A stretch of DNA of 64,000 bases from Stictocephala bisonia (taxonomy: Eukaryota; Arthropoda; Insecta; Hemiptera; Membracidae): NCBI GenBank assembly GCA_035578905.1, contig JAQJVL010000152.1:744001-808000 (forward strand), read 5' to 3'. Each line of letters opens with the position of its first letter. Positions within the stretch are counted from its first letter, which is position 1. Shown here piece after piece: positions 10,106-25,100 of the stretch. A program made the translations under genes and the position numbers. The notes beneath the pieces are model-generated. The model did not search any database, had not been told where the DNA came from, and was given only the letters and a program-made list of their open reading frames with translations.

Positions 10106-13100
10106 GTAAGTATATTTCACAATATTTAAGAAATTTATTTTCAACTTTTTACATCAAATCAAGTGAGGCTTGTTGAATATTTCTGTTTTGTGTGGTGAAT
10201 AATCACAAAACATTAAATAATCGTACTGTATATTGACTTGTGTATAATTATATATATTTACTAGCACATGTATTCACTGTGGATAGAACACCACAATTTA
10301 TGTTTTTCTTCCTACTTTCCCTCTCCTTTTGTAAGGTTTGTTTTTTGTGTTCCACTTCATACAGAGTCAATATCTCGGATGAGCTTCAAATAATAAAAAG
10401 TATGCTATCGTGGCTGATAAAGTGCTGTTAAGTGTTTAGAGATGTTCTGTAAAACATGTAGGCCTGAGCTTACCATTTTGGAGAGGTTTTAATGCTGTGG
10501 TATCCAGGCAAGTCTTTGATTACTAACTGCTAACAACAAAGCTTTTCCTTATATATTTCTAGGTCTGGGATCACAGGGACATTATCTCCTCTTCTTCAAA
10601 GTGCTACCTGGCTAGCTTTTGATAGCAGAGCAATATTCATAAGTTAAGTGAAAACTGCTGAGACTTAACTGACCTTAAATGCAGCAGGATTGTAGTTTTT
10701 TGTAGGTTGAGTGCATTTATGCACAGAGTTTTGGACTCGCCCTGCAGAAAACCATGAGGGAATACCTTTTTAACCCCCTCTGGCCCGTGGGGATCCAGGC
10801 TGGAACCCTTTCGGATTACTCCATGCCTTGCTGCTTGTCTTGACTCACTTTTAATCAGGGTCTATCAGGCATCCTTCTTTGCGTTTCTCGTATAGGACCA
10901 CGTGATCAAAAGCTAAACTGTGTTTCATGCATCCTTGCCTCTTAGCATTGCCTCAACAATGGTATCTGGTGAAACACACCAATAATGGAGGCAAGATGAT
11001 TTCTTTCTCGATGAAATGCCCACACCCTAAGAATCTATGATAAATACCATCATTATCCACCAGCGTACAGAGGATCCCTAACTTTCTCCATCCTGTTGAT
11101 TTACTTTCTAAAGTAGCCATGCCTATAAAGAACTGACACAGATAAAAGTCAATTTACCCGTTACAATGATCTATTCAGATGCATAGGTTGGGAATGATAC
11201 GAAAAGTCCACTTGATTAAGTTCGTAACTGCCAGTGCCTCTGTCTCATCTCCATTGCTAAGCTTTTATGGTTTCTGCTCGCAGCTGCCGATGCTTGTTTT
11301 CTTTCGTTCTTGGGGGCAGGCGAAATACGGTTTGCCTCTCAACCGTAGGGTTTTGCACGGTTTGCCTCATGTGAATAGGGGATCACTCCGGCCACAATCA
11401 TGACGATGACTGCTGCACCAGAAATTGTAGGTGGTTATTGAGGGGCTGCTCTGCGCCGGACTGCCAGCAACGCTTGCTGTACTTGTTTACCCCAATAGCA
11501 CCCCCCTCAGATTCCGTACAGAAGAATATCGTTCAGGGTATATATTGGAATATAACAAACTTGTTCACTTGTAGAACAAGAAAATCCTTAAATACAAATA
11601 GCCTAAAACAACTAAATTATAATAATAATACGGTAAGTACTTAACTGTCATAGTAAACATAAACGTGAGTAATGACGCATAACATCTGGCTGAATAAGTA
11701 TAATTGAAGTACCGATAAGCTGTGAAATACACAGTTAAAAAAGTGTTAATTGTAATAATTTGTATTGCTATTTGTCAAAAGTACTTAACACAGTACTGAT
11801 TGTTGACAACAAATTGCTGCACATTAAGAATGCTTGGGAACTGACATCAAAACTATTACGACGCAATCAAAAAATTGAATCAAGTACGGTGTTTAAAAAA
11901 CCCCAGAAAATAGCCTGCCACTAGGAGGTTATAAAAACTAAAATTATCTAAATTTCATAAGTATTGGAATTGTTGTAAAGATTTATTTTATATTTTTCAT
12001 AAATTCTACTTTGGAAATTTCAATTTCTATTGATATTTCCTTGTGTATAATACTGATTTTCTTTAGGAAAAAAAAAAACTTGCACCCGAATTTTAAACAT
12101 GTGATTGCACATATTGTTAATAAAGTACCTGCCAATATAGGAGTTTTAATTGCCAGATGTAAGATCCAATATTATTGTCACAAGTGAAACACATAAAATG
12201 TTTTGTAAAAATATTTGCATGGTAATGTTGTTTAGAATGAATGAATATGTTAACAAGTACAAGCCAAAGTGAGAAGTACCTTAGAATTTGTATAGGATAT
12301 CAGTGAGTGAGTTATACAAGCGGCTCTTTATTATTATGATTTAGATTACAAACATAATGCACAATTTCAGTAATAATAGCACTTCTGTGAGGCTGGTAAT
12401 AACAAAAAAAAAAAAAAAAAAAAAAAAAAACTACAGCAATTTTCCAATAAACATCTTTTAGTTTTATAAATTTAACATGGAAAAAGTATGACGAAGTTTG
12501 TCAAAGCTTGTTCAAATTTTGTTGTAACAATATTGATCTTAATATGTTTAGTAGATTGCTTATTTGTTTCCTCTAGTAATATTAACATTTGCTTGTTTTT
12601 AGATTGGGAAGAAGGTTATGAAAAGGTTTCCTCAGATTTGGAAAAAGTATCCATTGATTATGAGGTAAGGATAGTAAATAGAAATTGGGAAAAAAATTAA
12701 CATTTATTGTTTTTCAGCAATTATTTTTGTATAATATCTAACTCAAATAGTTATTCATCATTTAACTTTGTAATTACCACTTTTTTTGATTTTTATTCTG
12801 AGGGTCACTAACAGTTGTCTACATGTTGGGTAGACGAATGCCAAGGTATAAGGGCCACTAAGATGTGTTTGCTAGAATAATGCCAACATAGGAATGCCTG
12901 TAGTTTTAGGCAATGCTAAGGTAGGAGGGTCAGTAATAGTCGTCTCTGTGTGTTGGCTAAAACAATATCAAGGAATGAGGGCCACTAATAGTCTACGTGC
13001 GTTGACTAAAACAGTGCCAAAATTGGAGGGCCACTAAAAGTCATCTACGTGTGTAGGCTAGAACAATGTCGAAGTAGGAATGCCATTGTTAGTCGTCTTT

Positions 13101-16100
13101 GTGTGTTGGGTAGAAATGAACAATAACAAGGTAGGAATGCCCCTAAAGCAGAATAACATGTGACAGAAATTGTCTAATTTGGAACTATTTTACTGTAGCC
13201 CAAAATTACAATATTATTGTTGCAGAAAGATCTCTGGCTTTGTGTTAAACAATTAATTTGAACCATAATAGTAGTGTAACTTAATAACAAGCAACAAACT
13301 TGACTGATTTAGAATGTCATATGACTTACGAAATGAACAACAGCAGACTGCAGAGTAAATTAATAACGATGAAGACTATAACCAGAGGAAACATTAGAGA
13401 TTATTTCAGGTCAGACGGGTCCATAGCAATATATAAAATGAGCATTTAGAAGAGTCAGAAGGTAGCTGGTACCCATGTTAGTGTTGCCAATGAGAGAAAT
13501 GTTACGCCACAAGGTCCATTTAGTAAAATATTAAATTAACAAATTTTACATTCTTTTCTTTGGTATTGGTATTGTAAATAAAATATAATAATTAATGTAT
13601 TTATAATATCTAATAATTAATTACAACACTATTAACGGAAGATATATATCCAAACAATAATTCATTTTTCGACAAAGAACAAGATTAGTACGTGAGTGAA
13701 TAAATACAAGTTCTGAATAAAATCTAATTTAATTGTATAGAATCGTACAAAATCAGTGAGTCAACTACCTATATTGTTTTCAGTTTTTTTGCTCACAACG
13801 ACCTTTCATTATCTTTTCATCTCTATTCTTTCCATTTTAGAAACATGTTTCCATACAATTATTACTTTGCCATTTATTAACCCTTTTAGGAAGAAGCGGG
13901 TGAATCATTGCCCGCACTTAATTTGAGAAAAAGATGATGCAGGCGATGTACAGCGATTGACTGTACAAAACCAGCGGAGCGGGCAATCGCCCGCCCGCCA
14001 GGAATTGCACCGGAAATCGGTAATAACTGCCCATATGTTGTGCTATTTATGCAAGAAACAGATTCTAGAAGAGTTGAACTTATTAGGCCTATTTTAATAT
14101 TCATTGGCATAGATTGTTGAGAATATTCGGTAAAACAAAGTTTATTCATGAGCTGTTTTCGAGACGCTGTTCCCCTGCCGATCTCAGTTCAGGTGTCAGT
14201 TAAGTGAAGGAGTTATTTGTTTATGTATCTATTTTGGTTATTGTGTTTATGTTGAAAAGTATGCTGTTTGTAAATAGTTGTGTTGTTTTGTATCTTATTA
14301 GTATAATAATTTAACTATTTTCATTGTGTGAGAACAAATATGGATTGAAATAGAACACACCACTAAAAATTGTAAATAATTGACTATTACATATATTCAA
14401 GATATAAAAAACACAATTTCACCTTTTGGAGAAATTTAGTAGGCCTAATAATTTTACAGCATGTTAGATTTATTTTTGATTTCATTTTTTCTTTTTTATT
14501 TCTCAGCTAACTATGATAAAAGTTAGTACTAAGCAAAAGGACTGCATATATAACAGAAAGAAGAGGTTTCCCACCTAAAATATTTTTATTTATTTTCCTA
14601 TAATGTGTCAAAAATAAAAATATCGCTGTTTTTTCATTTTTTTAATATATATATATCGTGAACCTAAATTATATGTGTAAAAAAAGGATAATATTTCATT
14701 ATTTTGTATTACCCAGTTATAAAGCTTAAAAAAATACTAAAAACTGGGTGAAATTACTTGTTTTTAGAAATAAAGATAATATTTTTTGTAGATGCTTACA
14801 AATACCCCTAATCTATGCCAGTCTTTTTCTGTAGGCCAGGGTCTCATATCACATATCTAAAAAGGTAGTTACCCCCAAAAAGCCATATTTTTGTGCAGTA
14901 CTAAAAGGGTTAATATAAAAAAATTTCATTATTGAAATATATTGTGCTCCTTTGACTTTAATATTAGTGAAATTAAGAATGTATCTTTTTACACAATTTT
15001 TCGCTATCCAAATATTTAAAATTATAACTGTCTGTAAAATAATACAATTAATTAATGTATTTTATTTCATCTTTTTTATTTATGTGTTGAGTTTTAATGT
15101 AAGGAACAAAGATTAAGTAATGTATTTAAACATATACCAGTGTGTTTCTATCTTATAATTTTAGTAAAAACATGTTTAGGCTGTATTTTTTCAAATAGAC
15201 AACTAAGCAATGGTGGTGGTTTTTTATGAACTGTTGCAGGAAGATATAAAGTATTGTGCTTTAGGGGTTTAAAATATGTATATTTCATGAAATGTTTTAT
15301 TACATAACATCATTATTTTAGTAATTAATTTTTGCTATTCAATATTGTCAAGAGTTATAGCTTTTGGACTCCATATAATTCTTTAGTCTGATTTACAATA
15401 CTGTTTTGAATCGAATTTGTAAATATCTTTTTTGCATAAGCAAAGGAACTTTAACATTGATTATTTTTAAATAAATTATTGATTTACTGATAGAATTGTT
15501 GCTTTTTTTCAGAATAACAAACTTAGTGAGAGAGTGGCCTCTGTTATACTGGATGACGAGGTATTTTGTATAATCTAAGTCATATTTGTTTGTATCATTG
15601 TACTTCTTAAGCTGTCCATCTTCTCTGGTATAATCCTTCATAATCAACTGTAAATTAGTGTCTATTATTACAACCATATTTAAATGGGTCGGTGGTTGGC
15701 TCAGTACTATTCTACGTGTATGGTTGGGTTGGAGAACAATTAATGTCGGGTGTTTTAGATAGTATTAAATTGGTACAGGCTTACATAATTAATTTTCATG
15801 AAGTAAAACCTTTTCTTTTAATGTTATTTAATTACATAATCCAATTTATGTAGTTTTAACTAAATTTTAATTCTATGTCAATGCTAAAATTTTACTTTTG
15901 TTTCTTGTAAATTATAATTACATATCTAGAAATACATTGAATCAATGTTGTCTCTTCGCTTTATAGTTTATTTTGTTTTGTAAAACGAATATTGCATGTA
16001 TTAGAACAATGATACAGACATAATTAAATAGATAGGAAAATGGTAGTTAATTAAATTTCTACCAGATAATTTAAAATGAGTTAAACTGCTATAATTAGTT

Positions 16101-19100
16101 TAACTAGTAGTTATATTTATTAAAATCCACATTAGAAAATTACCATAAACGTTTTACGTTAGTTATAATTTTTCAAACATTAGTTATAATTTTTCAAAAA
16201 AAGTGGTTTGGTATTTAAGCAACTATATAGTTGCTTAAATACCAACTATAGGTATCAGATTCAATAACATTTGCCTATCTACATTTTGCCATATACAATT
16301 TTCTTGTACTTTACGGGTTCTATTGTATTCATGGTTTAGTAGATTGGAGAGATAGGACATCAGCAAACTTACCGTAGAAAACAAGCTCACTAACACCAGA
16401 GTAGTAGTAACATACACAAAAGAATCGCATGATCACACGAATTTTCAGTGCCACTGGCGCTTTCTTCGGGTGAGGAGAGAGAGAGAGAATCTTAATTGGA
16501 AGGAGTGTAAAAATAAAACAATTTTTACGTACAATTTATGCTCCTCTTTAGTGGTTGCAATCTTTGATAGTTCAACTATAGATAAAATGTGCAAAATTTT
16601 ATTTAAATTTAGAGCATGGTAAATACACTTTATTAAGTATTAATTTACATATTTGACATGTTTATAGTAGTTTCTTACTTAGCGTATGTAGTAATTGGTA
16701 GAAATACAAAACAAATAAATGCCACACAACACAAGTGGCCGAGCGGTCTAAGGAGTTAGGACTTTGAGCTTGGGCTAGAGATAGCGCTGGTTCGAATCCA
16801 GCCTAGACTGGAAAATTTATAAGTAATATTCACCTTCTACTGTACTGGCTCGCCCCCCTTACTCTGTCTGAACAAGTTCCTCGCACATATCAACAGTCTA
16901 TGAGGAATGGGCAGAGTAAGGTTAAGAAGGAGGTTGGCCTCTCCTTTAAAAAAATATATATATATTTGAATATTCAAACAACAAGTTTTTATTTGAAGAA
17001 GGTTTTGTTATATTTTTATTCTTCATGTATAATTTTTTTTTAAGGGAGATGACCCCTTGAGACCAACACGAACTTCTTCATCAGTATCAACAGTTCCATT
17101 ATGGGATGTAAATAGAAGTAGTAAGGTAAGATAGTAAACTTAATGCAGTTTTTAATGTTGTTGATTTTTCCTAAGTAACAACAGTTGGAATAGATGCTTT
17201 GGAAATATTGGGTTGCATAAATTTAGATATCCTTATTTAGTTGAAGAAGATGGATGGAGCCTCTAGAATTGATTTTAAAAATGATTTTATTATTTACTAA
17301 TAATAATCAGTACATCTTAGGCTAGTCAAAGAAGAAGGACTTTTTGACTCAGCATTCTGACTTATGCTTGAACTGCATGGGTCACTGTTAGCCGGGAGTG
17401 AACAACATTTGACATAAGGAAATGGTTGCAATGTGTATTTTGAACTGAAAAATAATGAGAGTGAATTGTGTTTAGTACCAATCATCTTTCCATATGCTCT
17501 GCATTATGGACAGTTACAAATCTTTGTGTGATAGTGGTAAACTGTGTTAGACTTGGAAATTCGTCAAATAAATAGTCAAATACTGCTGCTTACATCCAAA
17601 CGAAATGTCAAGTTATGTAAATGGACATCAGATCTCAATTAGAAATAATAAGATTGCTTCATTAACAACTTAGCAGAGGCTAATGCTCGTATAGAGGAAC
17701 TTGCTTTAGAACTTGACCAGATGACAAATTAAAAGCCTCTCCAGCAGTGAAACCTCTACAATAATTACTATGTACCATCGGATAGATTAGTGGATGCAGG
17801 TACAGTAAAAACTCACTAACTCAACGGTGTGAGTAACGTGACAATGGTTGATGGTGTACGTCTAGCTGGCTTGAGGAAACAAGCTGAGACTTGTTGGATA
17901 TTTCAGATTTTTTTTGCAGATACAGTAAATATATTCATGTAATACATTTTTTATACAACTCATCTATTGTGTGTTAATGTACGATAAGACTTTTAAAATA
18001 TCAGTGTTCTGGATGATTCGACAATCCTTGGGTCCACAAAGTGTTGAGTTAGTGAGGTTTTACTGGACATGTCACAATTTCCAAGAGACGAAGCTTTAGT
18101 GCTATAACATAAGGACTACCAGTCAGTGTTCAACAGGTCCAAGAGTCTTCAGAAAAGAATGTTGAAGAATCTGGAATCTGCCCCTCTGCTACAACCTTTT
18201 TTGTAACTCAAACCCTTAACAAAAAAAAGCCCATATCGAAGTATAATCCTGATGGTTACAGATAGCTTTGAGCGTGACTATGGACCGATTCTTCAAAAGA
18301 TGCTGGAGGATATCTTTGACACTGATGTGCCATTCAGATTTATATCAATATGGGAGCTTGTCCCTTGAATTTCAGCTCTGATAGGATCACATCATCATCC
18401 TTAAACAGAATATCAAACACTCTTCTGTAGATCAATCAATGCTTATGCTCAACTTTTTCCCCTATTGAGTTACTAAGCGGTGTTTAATTAGACTAAATTA
18501 AAGTGGCTTTGGCCCAGGAAGGTTCTAAAGTTATCGCAAGAACAGCATCAAGCTACATTGAGTGTGGCTGTTCCTTGGATAGGTGATTGGTGATGGATCC
18601 CCTCATTGCACGCAAACCAACTGCCAGGTCACGTACAGTGTAGTGGTTGTTTGGAAGTCACCTTTAAGCCGTAGTCAATAAATCTGTCTATTGACTTTAT
18701 CATTGCATAATTGTTTATACATTTTTGGAGTGGATAATGAAACGATAAATTACAACATTTAACCGTTCCATTATCATTATGAACTACATAATAAGTACAA
18801 TTATTCAAGCAACAAAGAATGTGGTGGGGAATTTTAAGAATTATAAAATCTCCCCAAAATATCCTTCACTACCCTTAGCCTCAGCAGTATAGGTGTGAGA
18901 ATTCTCTGCAGATAACTAAACTGTGGGAAATAATTGGTTTTTTGTACAACAACAACAAGTTTTGTTGTGGCACACCTTGTACAATACTGATGAACATTTT
19001 TTTAAACAGATCATGATAGTTTTTGAAAAAATTTTATATCCAATCTGTGGTTAGTAAAAAAAATCTTGATTGGTAAACATGTTTTCTGCATTTTGTAGCT

Positions 19101-22100
19101 GTATATATGCCAAATGCTTTAGTTAATCATTGCTTGTACAGCATTTCATTTGGTCTTAGAAGATCAGTAGCCAACTTTCCATTTATCATGTTAGATATGT
19201 ACTGTTTATCAGATATGCAGTTATATATCAGTTATTCTAGTCTGAAAGGATTACATGTAGTGGTAATTATATAGAAGAGGGCCTAGTCGATTTTTTGGTT
19301 GAAAATTTTTCATAGTAGATACATAGCTAAGAAATAAGAATATGATAATTTTTTCCAGCAGAAAAGCCAGAAAAATTATGAAAATGAGGAAAAGTGGGAA
19401 ATAATTTTGTTTCGTACATATAGGGTTGGAGGTATTCAACTTATATGAAATTTCGCCTTGATTACGAAAATAACAAGGTCTCTGCAATCGAACTCTTATT
19501 AAGTACGTTAGCGCTGGAAATGTCCCGATTTCAGTAAGGTTATGTTCTATAACCCTTTCCACTCCAATTACTGGGAACCCAGTTTTCCTATCAGCTCCAT
19601 TTACTTTTAAGCAAAGATTGCCTACTATATTTCTTCAGTGGGAAAAACATATTTCTGATAGTTCCAAAAAGCTGATGTATTTTTTGTTTGTTTCTTCTCT
19701 GACTATAGTATAGATTAACCCTTTGCACGCTACATAAGAAATTTGCTATTTCTTTTAAACGTGTCATAAATTAAAAAAGAAATATTTTAAAAATGTTTAA
19801 AGTTCTATTTAGAATTTTGTTATAAGGCCAACAACTGTTAAGAAAACACAATCCAAACTGGTATTTTTAAATCAATATTTAATATACAGCAATTTGTAAA
19901 ATTCCCATTGTTGAACAATTATTCTGTTTATTTACTCATAAATCTATAAAAAAAATAAATTAGATTAAGCTAAAATATATTTGTAATCATAATAATTATT
20001 TACAAGTTTACTAATATAGATGACATACAAGCACTTACAAGTATCCCTAGAATGTTTTTTTTTTTTTGTGTGAAATAACTCAAAACACTCATCTGGGTGG
20101 TCCGAGAAATCCCGTAATACGCGCGGCGCAGCAGCACACAATGGCCGCTCGGTTGCCATGGCGACGGTGCGTGAAGGTCACGATGACAAAAAACGTTGTC
20201 ATCCTTTCTGTTGTCTTCAAAATTACCTCAATAACCATTTACGTACACGTTAGTATAGTTTTATCACTTAAATTTAAATATTTAACTCAAAATATTCAAA
20301 TGCGAGAAATACGGTAATACGCGTTTTACGTAAATATAACGTTGCGAGAAATCCCGTAATACGCGTGGAAAGGGTTAATATAAAATAAAACATATTTTTA
20401 TTTTCAAAATTTTTTTATTATATATATATTTATTGGAACAAAATTAAATTTCTAACAAAAAAACGGATACAAGAATTTTTTTTAATTTTTTAGATAGGAA
20501 GAATAGTATTTGTTTGTTTGTTTTCTGTTGTTTATATCCTAACAAACAAAAAAAGTCATTTTGAAATATTTTAGAGAAAATTATATATAAAAAAATATAT
20601 ATTATTCTAAAACTGGGTTTTTATGAAAGACAACATTTTTACAAAAAAAAAAAACAAAAAAAAACAGTTGACTGCAACTAGTAAACAATTGCTCCATAAA
20701 TTTTATTTTATTTCTTAGCAACAGTCAAAAAGTACATAATTCAGACCTAATTTGTTAGAAAAGCTTTTTTCAATAATTCAAAACATGTTATCAGCTAAAA
20801 ATATAAACAGACAAAATCTAATAGCCTACTTGCAACGCTCTTTCATTTTCATACCTGTTACACATAGGCCTATGGTAAAAATACTTATGAACATACAGAA
20901 AATGTAAAGGATGAAAAGAAATGTTTTAGGCACATAACTAGTTGGATAATAAATTGGATAATAAATCCTCGTCATATAGTAAGCTGGTAATACCGTCATC
21001 ACTGAGGTTCGAAATTGAAACTATTCTGTCGCCACTTCCATAATTTGGTAGAATACTACTGCCGTCGTCTTCGTCCATTTTATTCGATATGAATCATCGT
21101 CGTAAAAATAAAAATATTACAAATAAACAGTAAAACAACAACGATAACCTAGCACCATCAATGCGTTGTATAAGCTCACTACGAACGATAACATATGACG
21201 GAACAACGCGAGAGCAGTCAGCCAGCTGTTTACAGAGCAGCCACAGACGACAAACATTACATTTTCTGATGTTTGTTTACCGATAAAAACTAAACTCAAA
21301 CGGTTCCAAAAAAATTCTACAGATAGTTATGTATCTAATATGAAAAAAAATGTAAGCCAAAATATGGACAAGCCCCCTGTTGTATATAATTTACCCCTGC
21401 AGTTACTTACTGAGTGAGCCAATCATGCAGTGATGTCATTACTTTTAACATCACCGATTTAATTTTAGCATAATTTTACATTTTTGTACATAGTGAACAA
21501 TTGTCTTGCTAATAGATTTCAAGATAGCAATCAATAAAACTTTGTTTTTTTAAATGTATTTGGCCATAGTAGGGTTAATTAGGATGACAAATCCTTCATT
21601 GTACATAAAAAAGAATATTATTGTTTGTTTTAACTTGTATAAATGTTGTTCTATGAAGTATTTATAATTTTTTATATTGTTACTGTTTTTGGGTCATTCT
21701 ATATCACTTCATCTAAGCCTATCACTCGTAGTCTCATATTTTCATGAACATTCTTTTATTTTTTCCTTTTGTCATGTTTATCAACCACGTACAATTTTAT
21801 TGTTATATCTGTTAACTCTTTTTGAGATACAAAGTATAATAGTAGCATGCAAAAGCTCCGGTTTTATCTTTGTAAGTATTTTAATGAAATTTCTTAATTT
21901 TTATATTAAAATATTATGTATTGACATTTAAAAAGTGCTAATTAATTGTCTTCCACATACTTCATACTTGAGGATTAATTTAAAAATTTATTTCCATTCA
22001 AGTTACACATTGACCAATAGCTGCACATTAAAATGTCTTTTTTTAGTGTTAAAAAAACCTAGGTTTAGATTAATAATTGATGTATTAGCTAAAGTTTATT

Positions 22101-25100
22101 TTGCAAAACAAATTTATCCTTCAAAAATATTTCTTTACGAGTATTTAGAAACATTAATGCAAGAATCAGTACAAACTAACAAAGATATAATATTTTTCTT
22201 GAAAGGTCGCCGAAGCTTACACATCCGAAAATGTTAAAAATCAGTATTTACATGTGAAATTTATTTATCAAAAAGTATTAATGATACAAAAATAAAATGT
22301 TACATGGTAATAGGATAGCAAAAAGAAAAAAAAGCTTGAACCTTTCACATGATAGGTGTCTGAACCAGTGATGTGACATTGAATGACCCTTTTTGTTTAT
22401 TATAACTTATGTTTTTTCTCTTCATGTACTTTCTCTTTCAAATGCAGTTCATTTCACTATTTATTATTTTGTTTAAACCTTCAGTTATTTAATCTTTTAG
22501 GTGGTCTAGTTTTTATTTCACCATCATTTTCCATGTCACCTTTCATTCTTTCTTATTGCTTTCTTAGTAATTCCTTCATATCCAAATATCATGTAATATG
22601 AATCTAATATTTGTATAATTCTCATTGGTTATGTTTATTTCTTCCTGTTTTCTTTCAACTATTAAACTTATTTCTCTGTCTTAATCAACATCATTATTAC
22701 TACTCTTACTTATTATCTGCTTAGTGCTCTGTCTTGAATAAGAATTACTTGCAGAGTTTCTAGCTTGCCAGCGTGGTCTAAGGCTTTAGACTGCAGAGGG
22801 TATAGTCCAAAGTTTGAATCCCCAACTGAGCTAACGGTCAGTACTTCACTCATTGAATAAAGTTCACATACAGGCCTGCAGATCAATGTAAACTATTGAG
22901 TGAAGTATACAAAAAAATTAATGCAACCGTTTCAAATAATAAAAAATCAAAAGGTCTTAAACCAATTAATTAAATGCTTAAGAATAATAACAATTACAGT
23001 ACCAAGACAATTTTATAAATCAGTTGTTCAATAAAGACATACACATTGATTGGCCATTAAGGTTTAGGTTTAAGTTCATTTATTCATTATTAAGACGCCG
23101 ATTGTCAAGATAAGGGCGAATGAGTGTAATGATTGTAGTTGAACGAGTGTACTCATTGTTACTAACTAAAGTCAACTGTTCCTCAGAAAGAGCTATTTAT
23201 TAATATCTCAGTAGTTAGAGCAATTAATAAATAGTTAAATAACAAAACAAGTTAACTAAGTTTTGTAATTTAAAAATTGCTTTTTGAATCAGCAACGTGT
23301 TAATATTTACCACGAGTAATAATGTGCCAAACTGTTATTTCATTGCTATAAAATAATGACTAGCATAATTCTTTTTTTAACTTACTAATGAGTGTAGCTG
23401 AAACATAAAAACTGTAGCATGCAGTCTGGGAAAAATTAAAAGACTCAGTAAAATAGGCTAAAAATTACCTATTTACCTAATCTCCTAATTGATGCTATAG
23501 AATACACTATCTATAGACTTTCCTCCATTAATTGTCAAGATAGAGCTGTCCATAACTTTGCCAATTCTATGACTCATAGACCACCTCATCATTTTCTTTT
23601 CCTTCTGATCATTACAATATTCACTTTTATCTCCATATTTATTCTATTTCTATCAATTTCTTCTATTTTTAATCAAAATTTGAATTGTACTAATGCTAAT
23701 TATAACTTATTAGTTTATTAAAAGTACTAATGCTAATTTCAAATGCTTTTATTTTATAGCCACATCGACCTTTGGGTGTATTTTTGTTCCATACAAATTC
23801 TATTTGGAAAGATCATAGTGGAGATCAGGTTAGAATTATCTCCTAAAAACTTCTATGTTTAACCCTCTCCTGTACCCATCAATTCAAAGCAGCAATTTTA
23901 TAGTGAGTTTATTTCTGTACCCATTGAATGTCAGCTGCTTTCATGTCTTTATTGTTACAAAACCTTATCAAAACGTGTACTTTACTTTTTTAATTAGAGG
24001 AGGAATTTTAAACAGTCATAAGCGACCTTAAATACAGTCAAATGGGTCCGTAACGGCGGTTGTGGCTTGCCAAAAGATAGTAGTATCTAGCACGCATGCG
24101 CTGGCTGGACGCCGATCACAGCGCTACAGCGGTGGGATTTTATAACAGTACTTACTTTAAAAACACGCCTCGTAATAAAGAAAAAGGCACTAAAATAATA
24201 ACTTCCTCAAAGCTTTTGGATAAAATTCACTTACACTGACTTAAGGCTATTGGTGAACCAATAGTGTTTTTATTTTTTTCTATTTACTTTTGAATTTAAT
24301 TGACACTTTTCTTCTTTTAATTTACTTAGTTTAATAGTATTCATAGGAGCAACTGAAACATTTTGTGGGATTTGACGTCGCATTATGTTTCAAGTTATAC
24401 TGTTTAACTATTGTAACGGGTGCCATTACTTATAAATAGTTTTGCCGGTTCGAGTGTTAATGGTAAGAATACAGGAATTGCACACTTGTAGTATAAAATA
24501 TGTTTAACTCTCGTGTGGTGTTAAACCAAGTCGTCCTCTTAATTTGCAACCACTTGAGGTCATTGGCTGAATCACATTGTGATTTTATGATTTGTTTCAC
24601 TACCACCATTGTTATTTCTTGTGTTGCAATGATTGGGACGGCATTTAAATGAGTTGACATGATTATTTTTTTTAAATTAATCTATTAATTGAAGCAGAAA
24701 ATGTTCTATAATAACCAGCTAATAAGGTGAAGTAAATTTGAAGTGCAAAAAGGGTAGGTAGCAGCATTTTGTAGAAACTGACCTTTGGCTCACCACCGTA
24801 CATAAAAGGATGCGTTCAGGTGTCATTTGTACAGGAGAGGGTTGAATTCTCTTTTCAGGGTGTCTAATTTCAGGACACGTAGGAATAGCTCAGGTAAACA
24901 TTCTTACGTTATCCATGATAAAAAATATTGATTTTTAATCTAAATTTGTCGTTTCAAAACATTTGTTGTGTCTTTTATAGATAACATAGTAATTAATTAA
25001 TAACTAGCAAAAGTATTGTTTCAAAAGTTAGTCTGACAAAGTTTTTCCTTTTTTATAATATAAACAATTTTTAACTTTTAGTTTTCAAAAGTAGCTTAGA

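Noticed and set aside
16737..16805. Functional tRNA-Ser/Leu gene
   Set aside because: Box A and box B are good, but the flanks do not form an acceptor stem and a SINE body follows.
24859..24893. Possible Pat1 exon between TTTTCAG and GGTAAAC after the piggyBac-like element
   Set aside because: The preceding exon ends in phase 0, and in that phase both possible acceptors give a stop within three codons. It is better explained as the diverged duplicate of intron sequence following the similar elements.
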